Below are positions 37,136 through 47,700 of a DNA stretch of 64,000 nucleotides, piece by piece. Source of the DNA: Malurus cyaneus samueli. Lineage: Eukaryota > Chordata > Aves > Passeriformes > Maluridae. Under the pieces are notes generated by a model. That model had not been told where the DNA came from and made no database searches. It saw only the letters and a program-made list of their open reading frames with translations. The stretch covers positions 33,266,367-33,330,366 of the forward strand of contig CM019219.1 in NCBI GenBank assembly GCA_009741485.1, given 5' to 3'. The position numbers were made by a program, and so were the translations under genes. The stretch's first letter is position 1. Each line of letters opens with the position of its first letter.

Positions 37136-38705
37136 GGAGTCCAGTGAGAATTGTCACACTGAGTAAAGCCACGCTGCCACCTCTGCACTGACCAGCAGTG
37201 ACCACCCAAGGCAAAACAAAGGACATGAACAGAATTACTGTTCCCTGCAACCCTTAGTCTGAGGATTTCTGAAGTTGAAGACAAAGGAAGAACAGACTGC
37301 TGAGCTTAATGCTCAACTGCACATGTTCTCTACAAACATCTCTCTCACCATGCGCCTTCATGAGCATATTTGGCCTCCTTTCATGATTATATTTTAGGCC
37401 TTCAGAACATCCCATGGACATAAAATATGTGATGTAAACATGGCATGTCAAAATAAGGTAGGATTTCATTTGCTTTAAACCACACATTTGATATTTTCAC
37501 CAGGTTGTCCGTGTGGGTTAACTCCAAGCAACAGTCAGAAACCATCCTCAGTCATCTTCTCCCTCTCCCTTCATGATGACTTTCTAGACAACCTTCCTCT
37601 GTCCTCTTACTGTTTTTTCCAGGGTGAAAATTCAGATTAGATTTTCCCCTGTGTAGAAGCTGTTACATTCCTCAGTCTTCTCTGCATCTTTCCTATTTCT
37701 CCTCCATGACATAAGTATCCAGAACCCTGCAAGCTCCCCGTGGAAATGTAGAGTGACACATGGCACACATGGCACACACAGCCACGTTTGCAGGAGCCAG
37801 CACTCCCCCTCCTGACAGGGACGGCTTTCCAGGAAAAACACCAGGAAAAACAATCACCTTAAGCTCCACGTGCTGAGCACTGCGGATCTTGACACAGACC
37901 ACACATCATCCACCTTTGGGTGGCTTTGCTTAGAAGTAATGCAACATATTCCACATCCCAATCACTTCCCTCGTTAGACACGTGCCAATCAGACTTTTTA
38001 TGCAAAATGTAGCAAAAAGTGACAGTGACAAGCTGCTGGAATGACAAACAACTAATAAACTTACCATCAGCACCCCTGTGCTGGTAAACATTAGCAGCCA
38101 AGAAAATCAGAAACAGAAGTCAAGGATATGCAAATGCCTCAACCTCTTACTTGTCTGGATGAGAAGAGAGACCATGAAATTATTTGGACTACGTGAATTT
38201 GTTACAGCAACTAAAACTATTCACAGAAACTGGAGGTGATAGCCAAAAGATGACTCCTTTTACTCCTCAGGAACTTCATTCAACTCATGTTTGATGCTCC
38301 CAAAGGCACTTTCCTTTGACAAAGCCCTACCTTTCAAGTAAATAAGAAAAAAACATGGATAAAAAAAAAATGATAAAAGAGAACTGCTTATTCACTACAG
38401 ACATGTGATTAGAGGAAAGTTATGTCTCCTGGTGAGAGACCTTCTGGCCTCAGGCTGCCACCACTTCCTGGCTGAGCTTTGACTCGTCAAGCAACACTAT
38501 ACCCATCTTCTCCTTCCTTTCAGTAATTTCGCACCTGCTTTTTCTTATAATACATATGAAAACTCAAAGTACATTTGGATAGTAGCTGTGCATGTCAAAA
38601 CTTTGTACCCAATATTCGTTTTTTCATGGCTTTGATGTGATGTGGAAAGCCTGTACCAGCTCCTTCCTTTATTCTTCCCATCTGTAAATACTTTGTTTTT
38701 GTTGC
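37136..38705. other. Intergenic sequence, no gene seen
   Basis: Unique-looking sequence with no element or exon that I can support. Confidence 0.5.
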
Positions 38706-39714
38706 AGTTGCGCTGGCCCTGATGCCTGATGATTTTTGCCTTTCCTTTCATGTACCCTTTTTTAAACTTTTATATCCTTTTATACATTTATACCCTTTAT
38801 GTATTCCTTGTACCGCTTCACCCACATGTTTATAATTCCTGTAGTCTGATATTCCAGCTTAGTTTAGGAGTTCTGCTGGACAAAGACCAAACATCCTCAG
38901 GAAGGAATCAGTGTGCTCTGTGTTATCTTAAACCTGAGGCTCCAGCCTTGGGTGAAGCCTTCTGTCTGGAACATCTTGTGTAAACTGCTCTGGCCTCATC
39001 TGGGGGGGGGTCATTAGAATAGGGGGACATTACTGCATTTTTAGTTTCTATTGGGAATCTCTAGATAGATATCTAATTTTGAATCTTAAATTATCCTGCT
39101 ATACACAGGAGTGCACTTTGCCATCAAGTTGTGCACCTGGGATTTGAAATTCTAAGGTAAAACCCTTAACCATGTCTGTGTCATTATTAAAAAACTGGCC
39201 ATTCAAGGAGGCAGCCCCGTTGAGGGACCTGGAGGGCTGTGTCCAGTTCAGGACCCTCCAGCCAGAGAGCCCTGGAGGGCTGGAGCGTGTCCAGGGCAGA
39301 AGAGCTGGAAGGGTCTGGAGCCCCGAGGAGGCTGAGGGAGCTGGAAAGGGGCTAGCCTGGAGCAAAAGGACTCGGGTGACCTTTGCTCTCACAACTCCCT
39401 GACAGGAGGGGGCAGCCGGGGGGTCGGCTCTTCTCCAGGGAACAGGGACAGGACAAGGGGAAACGCCTCAGGCTGGGCCAGGGAGGCTCAGGTGGTGAAA
39501 CATCAGCAGGAATTTCTGCATGGAAAGGGTGCTCAGGCCTTGGCAGGGGCTGCCCAGGGAGCTTTGGAGTGCCCATCCCTGGAGGTGTCCAAGGAAGGGC
39601 TGCAGGTGGCACTCAGAGCTCTGGGCTGGGGACAAGGTGGGCATCGGGCACAGCATGGACTCCATGGGCTGGGAGGGCTTTTCCAGCCTCAGGGATCCTG
39701 GGATTCTATATCTA
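38706..39714 (+). mobile_element. CR1 LINE fragment interrupted by LTR-B copy 2
   Basis: Sense CR1 sequence runs from 39214 to 39714 and is closely similar to 44215-44735 ('gggctgtgtccagttcagga', 'acaactccctgacaggaggg', 'cagggacaggacaaggggaa'). It ends near 'gatcctgggattctatatct', the CR1 3' terminus. Just left of the inserted LTR, 38709-38719 ('tgcgctggccc') matches the CR1-derived 'tgtgctgacccc' at 44211-44222. The LTR therefore entered this CR1 close to its truncated 5' edge. Confidence 0.85.
38720..39213 (+). mobile_element. Solo LTR, family LTR-B (copy 2), nested in CR1
   Basis: It begins TGATGCC and ends AGGAGGCA, with a perfect 4-bp target-site duplication GCCC (38716-38719 and 39214-39217). 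It aligns with 34444-34933 but has many substitutions and small indels. The TATAAAA of copy 1 is not preserved here. The ATTAAA signal near the right end is preserved (39186-39191). Removing it restores a continuous match to the CR1 at 44211-44735. Confidence 0.9.
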
Positions 39715-41648
39715 TGAGATTTGAATTTCTGTAAGAACTTCCATTGAAGGAAAATAAAATAAAATTAAGAGGGCTAAGAGGAAGATAAGCAGGCAGCCTG
39801 GGTGTGTTTTTGTGATGAAACAAAAGCTCGGACTCAGGAAGCCCTCAGCCTCCGTGTCACTGTCACAGCACCTCCAAGACTTGCCTAAGCTTGACTCCTT
39901 CTGTCCAACTGCCACAGGTCAAACCCTAGCTCCAGTCACTGATGCACACACAGAATCAGCAGCTGAGCTGAGCTGCACCAGGAGAGAAGTGGGAACACCC
40001 AAAATTTTCAACATTTGATACAGGGTTTTGTTTTTAGGGTGTGTGAAACTTACACGGTACAGAGGAGGCACAAGTCCCCCCTGTATTCTGTCCCCAAAGT
40101 CTCCCAGTACCACAGAAACCTCTCTATTATCTCACTCATGATCCCAGTTGCAAAATACGTACTTCAACCTCAGCTATTCCTGCTAAAACAGTGCAGTCCA
40201 ACAGCAGTTGTTCTGTATGTCTCAAAGCCCAGGACATCAGAGTCACTGCACCCCAAGCTTTCCTCCTTTGGAAGGTATAGAGAAGCATTACAAAAAGATC
40301 TCAATGTTTTCAGCATTCCAGAAATGGGATTAAAACCAGAGTCTCTCATCTAGCAGACTCTGAACTTCAGCACTACTCCACAGAAAGTATGTCACGGGCA
40401 CTGCTCCTTAATCATGTGCTTTTCTGCACTAAAAATGTCAGCTCCAATTAGGGGATGAGTTACTGTTGGTCCTGGCTGGACTAGTTCCCCCACTTACCTT
40501 TATTTAACTATTTTTCTCCTTAGCCTTGAAATAGTTCTGGTGTCCCATACCTTAAGAAAACCAGATGATGATCAACTTGGGGTGCCATCATGGAGTCTGA
40601 GAAATGAGACATTTCACACTTCTGGGAAGAGCTCAGCAATGTTAATTTGCTCTCAAACACCACCTGAGAGTTTCCAAATCAGCCACACAAGGGCTGTGGC
40701 CGAAAAGCAGATGATGGATTCCTCATTGCCTGTCTGAGCTGGCATCAAACAAATGCTGTGATTTAATGAGGTTGCAGTTTCATTCTAAACAAGTAGAGCT
40801 GACTCTGCCTAGCACCTGGCTTAGCAGAAAATTTCCACCTTTTTTTATCACATGTGCACCAGTTTAATGAAAATGAGGCCAAAATGGGGACTTGCACATT
40901 AGTGAAGCTGAATGATTAAGATAAGCCATAAGTGGAAGAAAGCACAAAACAGCTAAGCCATGATGCATCTCCCAGCAGCAATATAACTCAGGCATGATTT
41001 TAAAACAAACAGAAACTCTTGAGGCGGCAGCACATAAATCAGAGAGGCTCCGAGTTCAAAAGCTAACTGCGTATATATGATTCAGTGGCGGCCCGCTGTC
41101 AGGTACTGACAGGACACAGTATTGCTGCAATCATCTGGCCAAAGGGTTAACGGGATAAACAGTGACAAGCTCACACAGACACCATGCGCAGAAATACTGA
41201 CTCAGCTCTGGCCCCAGACGCCCGCCTGCAGCTCTGCTCAGCATCAAGAGTGACTCCAGGCACGTGGTAGCTGTCAGCATCCCGCTCCCAGACCTTCCCT
41301 ATCAGAAAGCATTCCGACCCCCTTTCCTTCATTGCTATTCAGCCTTCCCTCTCAGCAGCCACTGCCGGATGCAGCAGCTTCCTCAAGCACTCCAGGAAGC
41401 TGTGTCTCTACTTATTCATGCAATTATATTTGGCTGCTTCCTTTAGCATGCAAAGGAGGCTGGCAGAACCCAGAAATGCAATGCAAATTGTTGTGTGCAC
41501 TCAGCCGACCTCAGCAGGGCCCTCCGGAGCCTCCACCCACACCCAGGGAGCGTTTGGGCTTTAATCCATCACATGCTCACAGCCAGAGCCTGAGCAGGGA
41601 CCAGGGTACAGATCTGTGTCACATCACACAGCAGGTGAGAAGTGCCAC
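39715..41648. other. Intergenic sequence, including a CpG-enriched block
   Basis: No repeat is recognised. The right part, from about 41040, has an unusual density of CpG and is entered separately. Confidence 0.5.
41040..41380. promoter_or_regulatory. CpG-enriched unique block, possible regulatory element
   Basis: I count 12 CpG dinucleotides in about 330 bases, many more than in neighbouring unique sequence. It also contains GCGTATATATGA (TATA-like), TGACTCAGC at 41198-41206 and an E-box CACGTG at 41261-41266. No known repeat matches it. A promoter or enhancer is possible, but no transcript or open frame supports one. Confidence 0.3.
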
Positions 41649-42020
41649 GGATGTCTCAGGATTTCAGCTTCTCTATTTCCATGTCTCTGTAACCCTGTAA
41701 CTCTTCAGTGGATAACTCCACACTCCATAGACAGTGCTGAGCGCCTGCTCTCCCATTTTTACACAAAACAATTCCTCTGCAGCCCCAAACTCAAGGACTT
41801 CATTGGCTGAGCTGCAATTGGAGGATTCAGCCCCAATGTGCAAATGGACAAAAGTGAGAAAGGGTGAAAAACCCGGGAGCCATTGTCCATTGTGGGTGCA
41901 GCCCCTGGGTGAGCTGGGACTGCCCTGAATGCACCGGAAGGCCTTGCAATGAATAGAACTGCTTTTAATTCTCTGAATTCTGTTCAGCCTCTGTTCTAGG
42001 TTAGCTGGATTTAGGCATCA
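41649..42020 (+). mobile_element. Solo LTR, family LTR-A (copy 3)
   Basis: It aligns with copies 1 and 4. It starts GGATGTC (for TGATGCC), ends GGCATCA, and is flanked by a 4-bp duplication CCAC (41645-41648 and 42021-42024). Relative to copy 1 it lacks about 60 bases in the middle, including the 'gagatggaaagaacagagaa' block. Solo LTR. Confidence 0.88.
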
Positions 42021-42327
42021 CCACCTGCTCACAAAGGCATTGTGCAGCTCCCAGCAGCCCCCATGGGGTGGGAGCCCAGGAATAAGGAACCCCAACCTCT
42101 GAGGATACTGACCTGAGTCAGGAAACAGCTTCACTTCTCACACTGGGTAAGGACAAGGACTCTCTGTACCAGCTGTTAGTGCTGATGCAGAAAGCACGGC
42201 TGTACTTGCTCCACAGTTTTCCCTCAGATATTTGAGGAGGTTCCAGAGAATTCCTTTCCAGTTGGACTGCAGCAGCGTGGTAGAACGGAATGACCTTCCC
42301 ACCTTCTGAGAGAAGCGCTCTCTGCTT

Positions 42328-42369
42328 GCACAGGACTGTGTTATGGCAGCACAGGACTGTGTTATGACA
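42328..42369. repeat. 21-bp tandem duplication
   Basis: GCACAGGACTGTGTTATGGCA is followed directly by a copy differing at one base. Confidence 0.9.
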
Positions 42370-43175
42370 GCAAGGGCCACTGCTCCGTTAGAACAGGTTT
42401 CTGAAGCTGCAGATGTTGGCACAGAATTTAGGGAAGTAATAACGCCCAGCACAGTGGTTCCTGTGCCCCAGTGCAGGCCAGCAAGGCTTAATGATGCTTA
42501 AGGAAGCCAGGGCAGGAGCAGGATCGCTAGTAAAGGAAAATAAAACAAAAAAAAAGGTACATTTGACAATGAGTGGCTTATGCCAGCAAGTAAAGTATTG
42601 CCTTGCAGTTGCCAGCATTTGAGGATAACGTGGGCTCAGTTAGATGTTTTACCCGCCTAAGTGAAAAATTGGTACAAAGCTCACTTAAAACTTTTTAAAT
42701 AAACAACAAAACAAATCCACACAGCAAACAAAAATCTGCTAAAAATATCTTTCTTCCAAATATGTACATGACATTTATTTTTCTCTCAATGGAGTTGCTT
42801 TGCTTTCTCCAGTGACATGGTGACTGTCAGCAGATTATGACATTCTAAAGCCCACGTGGTTGCTTGAACAAATGCTATGCAAAGCACCACTGTAAAGAGA
42901 GATACGTCATGATTTCAACCTGCTCCTTCCTACTGTCAAAGTCATAGGCAGAATGGCTTTCTAATCATCCAGATGCTGACATAAAAAAATTATACTCAGA
43001 AAGACAACCAGGCTTTTGAATACGTGTTGTCTCAATACACAGAGAGGGAAGCGAACAATGCATAATAAACTCAATTTCCCAAGAACTGTTAAGAGAAGAA
43101 CTTGTGACAGGAAACTTTGTGTTGAAGCCAAGCAATGAATGTAAAAAAAAAAATTAAGCTAGAACTGCAGAACAG

Positions 43176-43216
43176 AAAATACAGTAGAAGGGAATTAAAA
43201 TACAGTAGAAGGGAAT
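43176..43216. repeat. 20-bp direct duplication
   Basis: AAAATACAGTAGAAGGGAAT occurs twice exactly, one base apart. It is likely a recent slippage event. Confidence 0.9.
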
Positions 43217-43640
43217 CCTATGCCTAAAGAACCAAACATTCATTATAGATTCTTTTAAAGATTTTCTTATTTCTGTAGAAAAACCACACTGCAAAAGGGC
43301 ATACAAGCCAGGAAACGCTCTCCCTGTAGTAACAAGTTTGAATTTTAATAATTCAAACTTTTATCTTGTTTCCAAAAGACACAATTGTAATCATTTAGTG
43401 TCAAGTCCTGTGTAAAATGAGCCATTTTTCCCAGTCATTTGTGCATCAAAACTACAACTTGTTGTTGAATGAAGCCTCTCTCAGGAGAGAAATCCATTGG
43501 ATTGACAGACTCTATGTGATGGAGAACCAACCACATTTCTCAGTGTGAGGAAAAATAATCCACAAGCACCAGAGGTTTATGTCCAAAAAGGAGACAGAGG
43601 AGTCCTGTAAAAGTGACTTTTTTTCAGTGAAAGGGAGAGG

Positions 43641-43993
43641 TCATGGGCATTTCCCATGGGGTCTCTGAAATTCATAGAGGATACAGCCTCTTTATCCCAG
43701 TTTCCCAGCCGCAGTTCCCTCTCTCTTTCCCCATTGGCTGAGGGACTTGAGAGGTACAGGCTCCCAAAATCCTTATGAAACCTTCTATCATATATTTCCC
43801 CCTTTCAATATACATCTCTGTGTCTCTGCTCTTGTAGTCTATTAACATAATCTGGGGTAAGTCAGTCAGTGGAATTCCTATGGTAATTCTTCCTATTGCT
43901 TCCTTCTATCTCCCAGTATCAGCCTATTTTACCCCCAGAGTCAGAGTTTGGCTGTGAAGACACTCCTTTCTAATTCCTTTCATCAGGTAATGG
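43641..43993. other. Unassigned block, possible LTR or ERV remnant
   Basis: The block contains 'ccccattggctgagggactt', a CCAAT box (as ATTGG on this strand) followed by a pyrimidine-rich region and 'ctctgtgtctctgctcttgt'. It abuts the GC-rich CR1 copy at 43994. The texture resembles retroviral LTR sequence, but there is no second copy in the window and no termini could be defined. Confidence 0.25.
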
Positions 43994-44735
43994 TGACTCA
44001 GCAGGGCCAGGGGCCGGTCCCTGCCCTGGGGTCAGCCCAGCCCTGCAGCTCCAGGTTGGGCCCAGAGGCGGCCGAAGCCCTGGGGAAAGGCCCTGGGGTG
44101 CTGGGCCAGCGGCAGGACAGGAGCCCGGGGGGACCATGGGGGATGAGGCCAATGGCCCTGGGCTGTGCCGGCCATGGGGTGGCCACAGGCCCAGGGCAGG
44201 ACCCGGCCCCTGTGCTGACCCCATTGAGGGACCCCGAGGGCTGTGTCCAGTTCAGGATCCTCCAGCCAGAGAGCCCTGGAGGGGCTGGAGTGTGTCCAGG
44301 GCAGGGAGTGGAGCTGGGAAGGGTCTGGAGCCCCAGGAGCGGCTGAGGGAGCTGGGAAAGGGGCTGAGCCTGGAGCAAAGGGGTCTGGGGGGACCTTGTG
44401 GCTCTGCACAACTCCCTGACAGGAGGGGACAGCAGGGGGGGGTCGGGCTCTGCTCCAGGAACAGGGACAGGACAAGGGGAAACGGCCTCAGGCTGGGCCA
44501 GGAGGCTTCAGGGTGGACATCAGCAGGAATTTCTGCATGGAAAGGGTGCTCAGGCCTTGGCAGGGGCTGCCCAGGGAGCTTTGGAGTGCCCATCCCTGGA
44601 GGTGTCCAAGGAAGGGCTGGAGGTGGCACTCAGAGCTCTGGGCTGGGGACAAGGTGGGCATCGGGCACAGCCTGGACTCCATGGGCTGGGAGGGATTTTC
44701 CAGGTCTCAGGGATCCTGGGATTCCCTTATTATTC
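43994..44735 (+). mobile_element. CR1 LINE fragment with GC-rich 5' extension
   Basis: From 44211 to 44735 this is sense CR1, closely matching 39214-39714. The preceding 43994-44210 is very GC-rich, contains CpG sites (GCGGCCG, GCCGGCC), and continues smoothly into the CR1. It is probably more upstream CR1 sequence that the other copy lost by 5' truncation, but I cannot confirm this without a consensus. A 293-codon plus-strand frame (44136-45017), the longest in the window, and frames on the other strand are artefacts of this stop-poor DNA. Confidence 0.85.
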
Positions 44736-47700
44736 TCATTGATCAATAATGTGTTTACTGCCAGTCCAGCTGTCTGGATGTGGCTCCCAATCACCTCCTG
44801 GCATTTTCTAATGAGCCTCTTCCATCAGAGGCCTTCCCTGAGCACAGGGAGAGTGGGAGAGGCCGTGATTGCATTACTTCAATATTCCCTTGGGATGAAC
44901 TTCATAGCTGGAGTTTTCCAAGCATTTGCTCACCCTGGCAGGCTTTTTCAAAGTATATATTTTAAAATAAATGTAAAAAACGAGGTTCACTCTCCTGTTA
45001 AAATTCAAAAGGTTTAAATAAATGACAATAGGGTACATAAAAGCAAAAGGATATGACACCAGGTACCTGGCAATCTGCCAGAGGCACACCTGCTATTGAC
45101 AGGAGACATCTTTAAATATACTTCATATTGCATCAGCCTAATGCCTATTCATTGACATTTATGCATATTCAAACTTTTCCAGAACTGTTTAACATGAATC
45201 CGCCTTTTTAGAGCATGAGCAGTGATGATGTTCATGCCCCTGGGGTCGTGTGTGTGTGTATGACCTCTGTTCCATAATTTCAGCAGATGGTCCTTGTTGA
45301 TGGAGAAGTGTCCATAGCAGGGGCCCTAATGGGTCACGACACCCCTGGCCTGTCCCTTGCAGATATGGCTGTCTGAAGTTTGGGGGTCCTATGAGCTAGA
45401 TTCCTTTGGATGTTCCACGAGCTCTCTTGACTAGACACTTTTCACTACACATCCCAAAGCCTCTGTTCCTTCCACCCCCACCCTTTCACTGTCAGGGTCT
45501 GAGCTGGCCTGGCAGCTGATAATCCTGTGGCGATGGCCTCCCCACCCCAAAGGTGTTAAACATCCTTATCTCTTTACGAATGTATGCATCCTTTTCCCCA
45601 GCTCTGAGCTGCTTCTTATCTTTAAGGACCACTGCCTCCAGGGCCTCATTCAGGGCTTTTTGGTGACTTTCTTTGCAGCTTTTGTATAGTTTTGCTATAA
45701 TATGAAAAATGTCCTTTATGGGAATGTTTAAATCACAAGTCATAACACTTCAGTTTAACCACAAGTATTCTATAACTATATCTGAGTTACAAAAGAAAAA
45801 CAAACCCATCAGTGATGATTTTACCACTGTGTCTGCATAACTAAGCTACTTATGCAAAAAAGGCAACATTGTACACACAGCACTCATCTTAATATTTGTG
45901 AAAGCCAACACTATAATATTATAGTTTATAACATAAAGGAACATATTTCAGCAACAGCACCACAAACACTTGCTCAAAACCAATACCACCTTGCTCTTTC
46001 TTCAGGCTGTTTCCAGTGTTCAAGGAACTCATCTTGTCAGTCAGATACTGCTGCTGAATGTTAATGTTCAATTAAAACTAATTTTCAATTCCTCATTTTG
46101 GGGAAAAAAAAAAACCAAAAAACCCTCACTTTTTTATTTTCAATATATGGCCAAGAGATCACTTTAGGTTTTGAACGATCTGCAGAGGAGCTCAGTGATT
46201 TAACACACATGTGGTATCAAAAGAGTGAAACCCAAAGAAAATCACATGTTCCATTTTTAGGACAGACTCTAAGGGCCAGGCTGCAAAATTATCTCACCAG
46301 GAAGATCCTAAATCCTGAGCACCAGACAGAAGGCCCTTGTACCATGCCAGGCACTGGCCAAGCACAGGTGCCTCTGTGGCAAAGAAGGGAAGGGAAGATT
46401 AAATGTTTATTTTTAAGGACAGATTTATAGTCAGAGACATGTAAAATTACTTTAGGTAACATCTATTCAGTTACAAGGATCTAACAATTTTTGTCATTAA
46501 AAGTCAAATAGATTTGCTTTACCAGAGCCTTGCGGGATTTCTGTTACAACTAAAAAGATCAGATGTAACACAGGAACATAAAAAACATGGTGAAATGATA
46601 GACAGAGAAAACATCCCCCTTAATTAGGAGCTGTCATTATGTAGAAGCTGAGCAGACACTGAATTGAGTCCTCAAACTGAGTTCTTGAATTTCTCCAAAT
46701 AAGTATTTTCATCAATTAACATGGCCTAAGAGGAGGGCTACTTAAATCTAGTATGACACAAACTCAGAGGCCATCCTTAGAAAATGTACTAAAGAATATT
46801 TTGGAGGTACTGGAAATCTTTGTTGTTATGAGGAAGCAGAATAAAATCATGTAGAAAAAAACCCCAGCTCCTTAGGACTCAAGAATTTAATAGAAAAGTA
46901 AATTATTTTGAAAAAATGAGTTCAAAAATTGCAAACACTGAAGTGGAACAAGATTTTTTTTTTTAAATCATGGCAAATATTTATTTATTTCCAATTGTTT
47001 CCAGTTAATGAAAATTCACTGTTAAATATTCTCACAAATGTACACCAAAAAAAAGTACTGAAATGGGGAACTGAGCCTTCTCAGAGTTCTGCGTAACACC
47101 CGGTTTAAGTATAACGCATATTTGAAAAAGTAACAAAGTTACAAAGGGCATATTCTTTCAGAAATATTATAATATATCTTTAGCCACTATTCATCCAGCC
47201 CTTGAATTATTTAATTTCCTCCCAAAGATAACAGTTATTGTGGTCTGTTGGACAGCACTCCCTATGGACAAAGAGCACACCCTGTTGAACCCAATCTCAC
47301 TGGTGCTTCAGCTGCCTTCCTAATGATGTACTTTTTGATATTCTTCTATTTTTAAATCTCTGATCACACAGGCACCGTAATATTCTTCATGCAGAAAATA
47401 AAATTGTACGGATATACTTGGAAAATAATGCACACCTTGATAAGTAAGCTAAATGCTCAGCAGGGCTTTTATTTTTTAATAAACGAGAGCAACAATCTCT
47501 TGTAGTGTTCTTGATACTTTCATCACCCAAGTGTTTTCTTTTAAATGTGATTAAAAAAAACTATTCTGTTATTCTGTGACCAATCTAATGGAAATGTATA
47601 TAGACTCAGCTGATGGACAATACTCTGGAATTCTGAAGTACTTATCTCTTCTTGGTATTGTTCAATACACTTTTTGTCACAGAAACACCAGAAGTACCAT

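Larger units (their letters stand above)
42021..43640. other. Intergenic sequence with two short tandem duplications
   Basis: Otherwise unique AT-rich sequence. The two duplications are listed separately. Confidence 0.5.

Noticed and set aside
34444..39213. LTR-B copies as the two ends of one 4.8-kb provirus
   Set aside because: Each copy has its own, different target-site duplication (ATTT and GCCC), they differ by many substitutions and indels, and no retroviral internal motifs lie between them.
44136..45017. The longest open frame (293 codons)
   Set aside because: Most of it lies in GC-rich CR1 3' sequence, which is non-coding; the remainder is short and without motifs.
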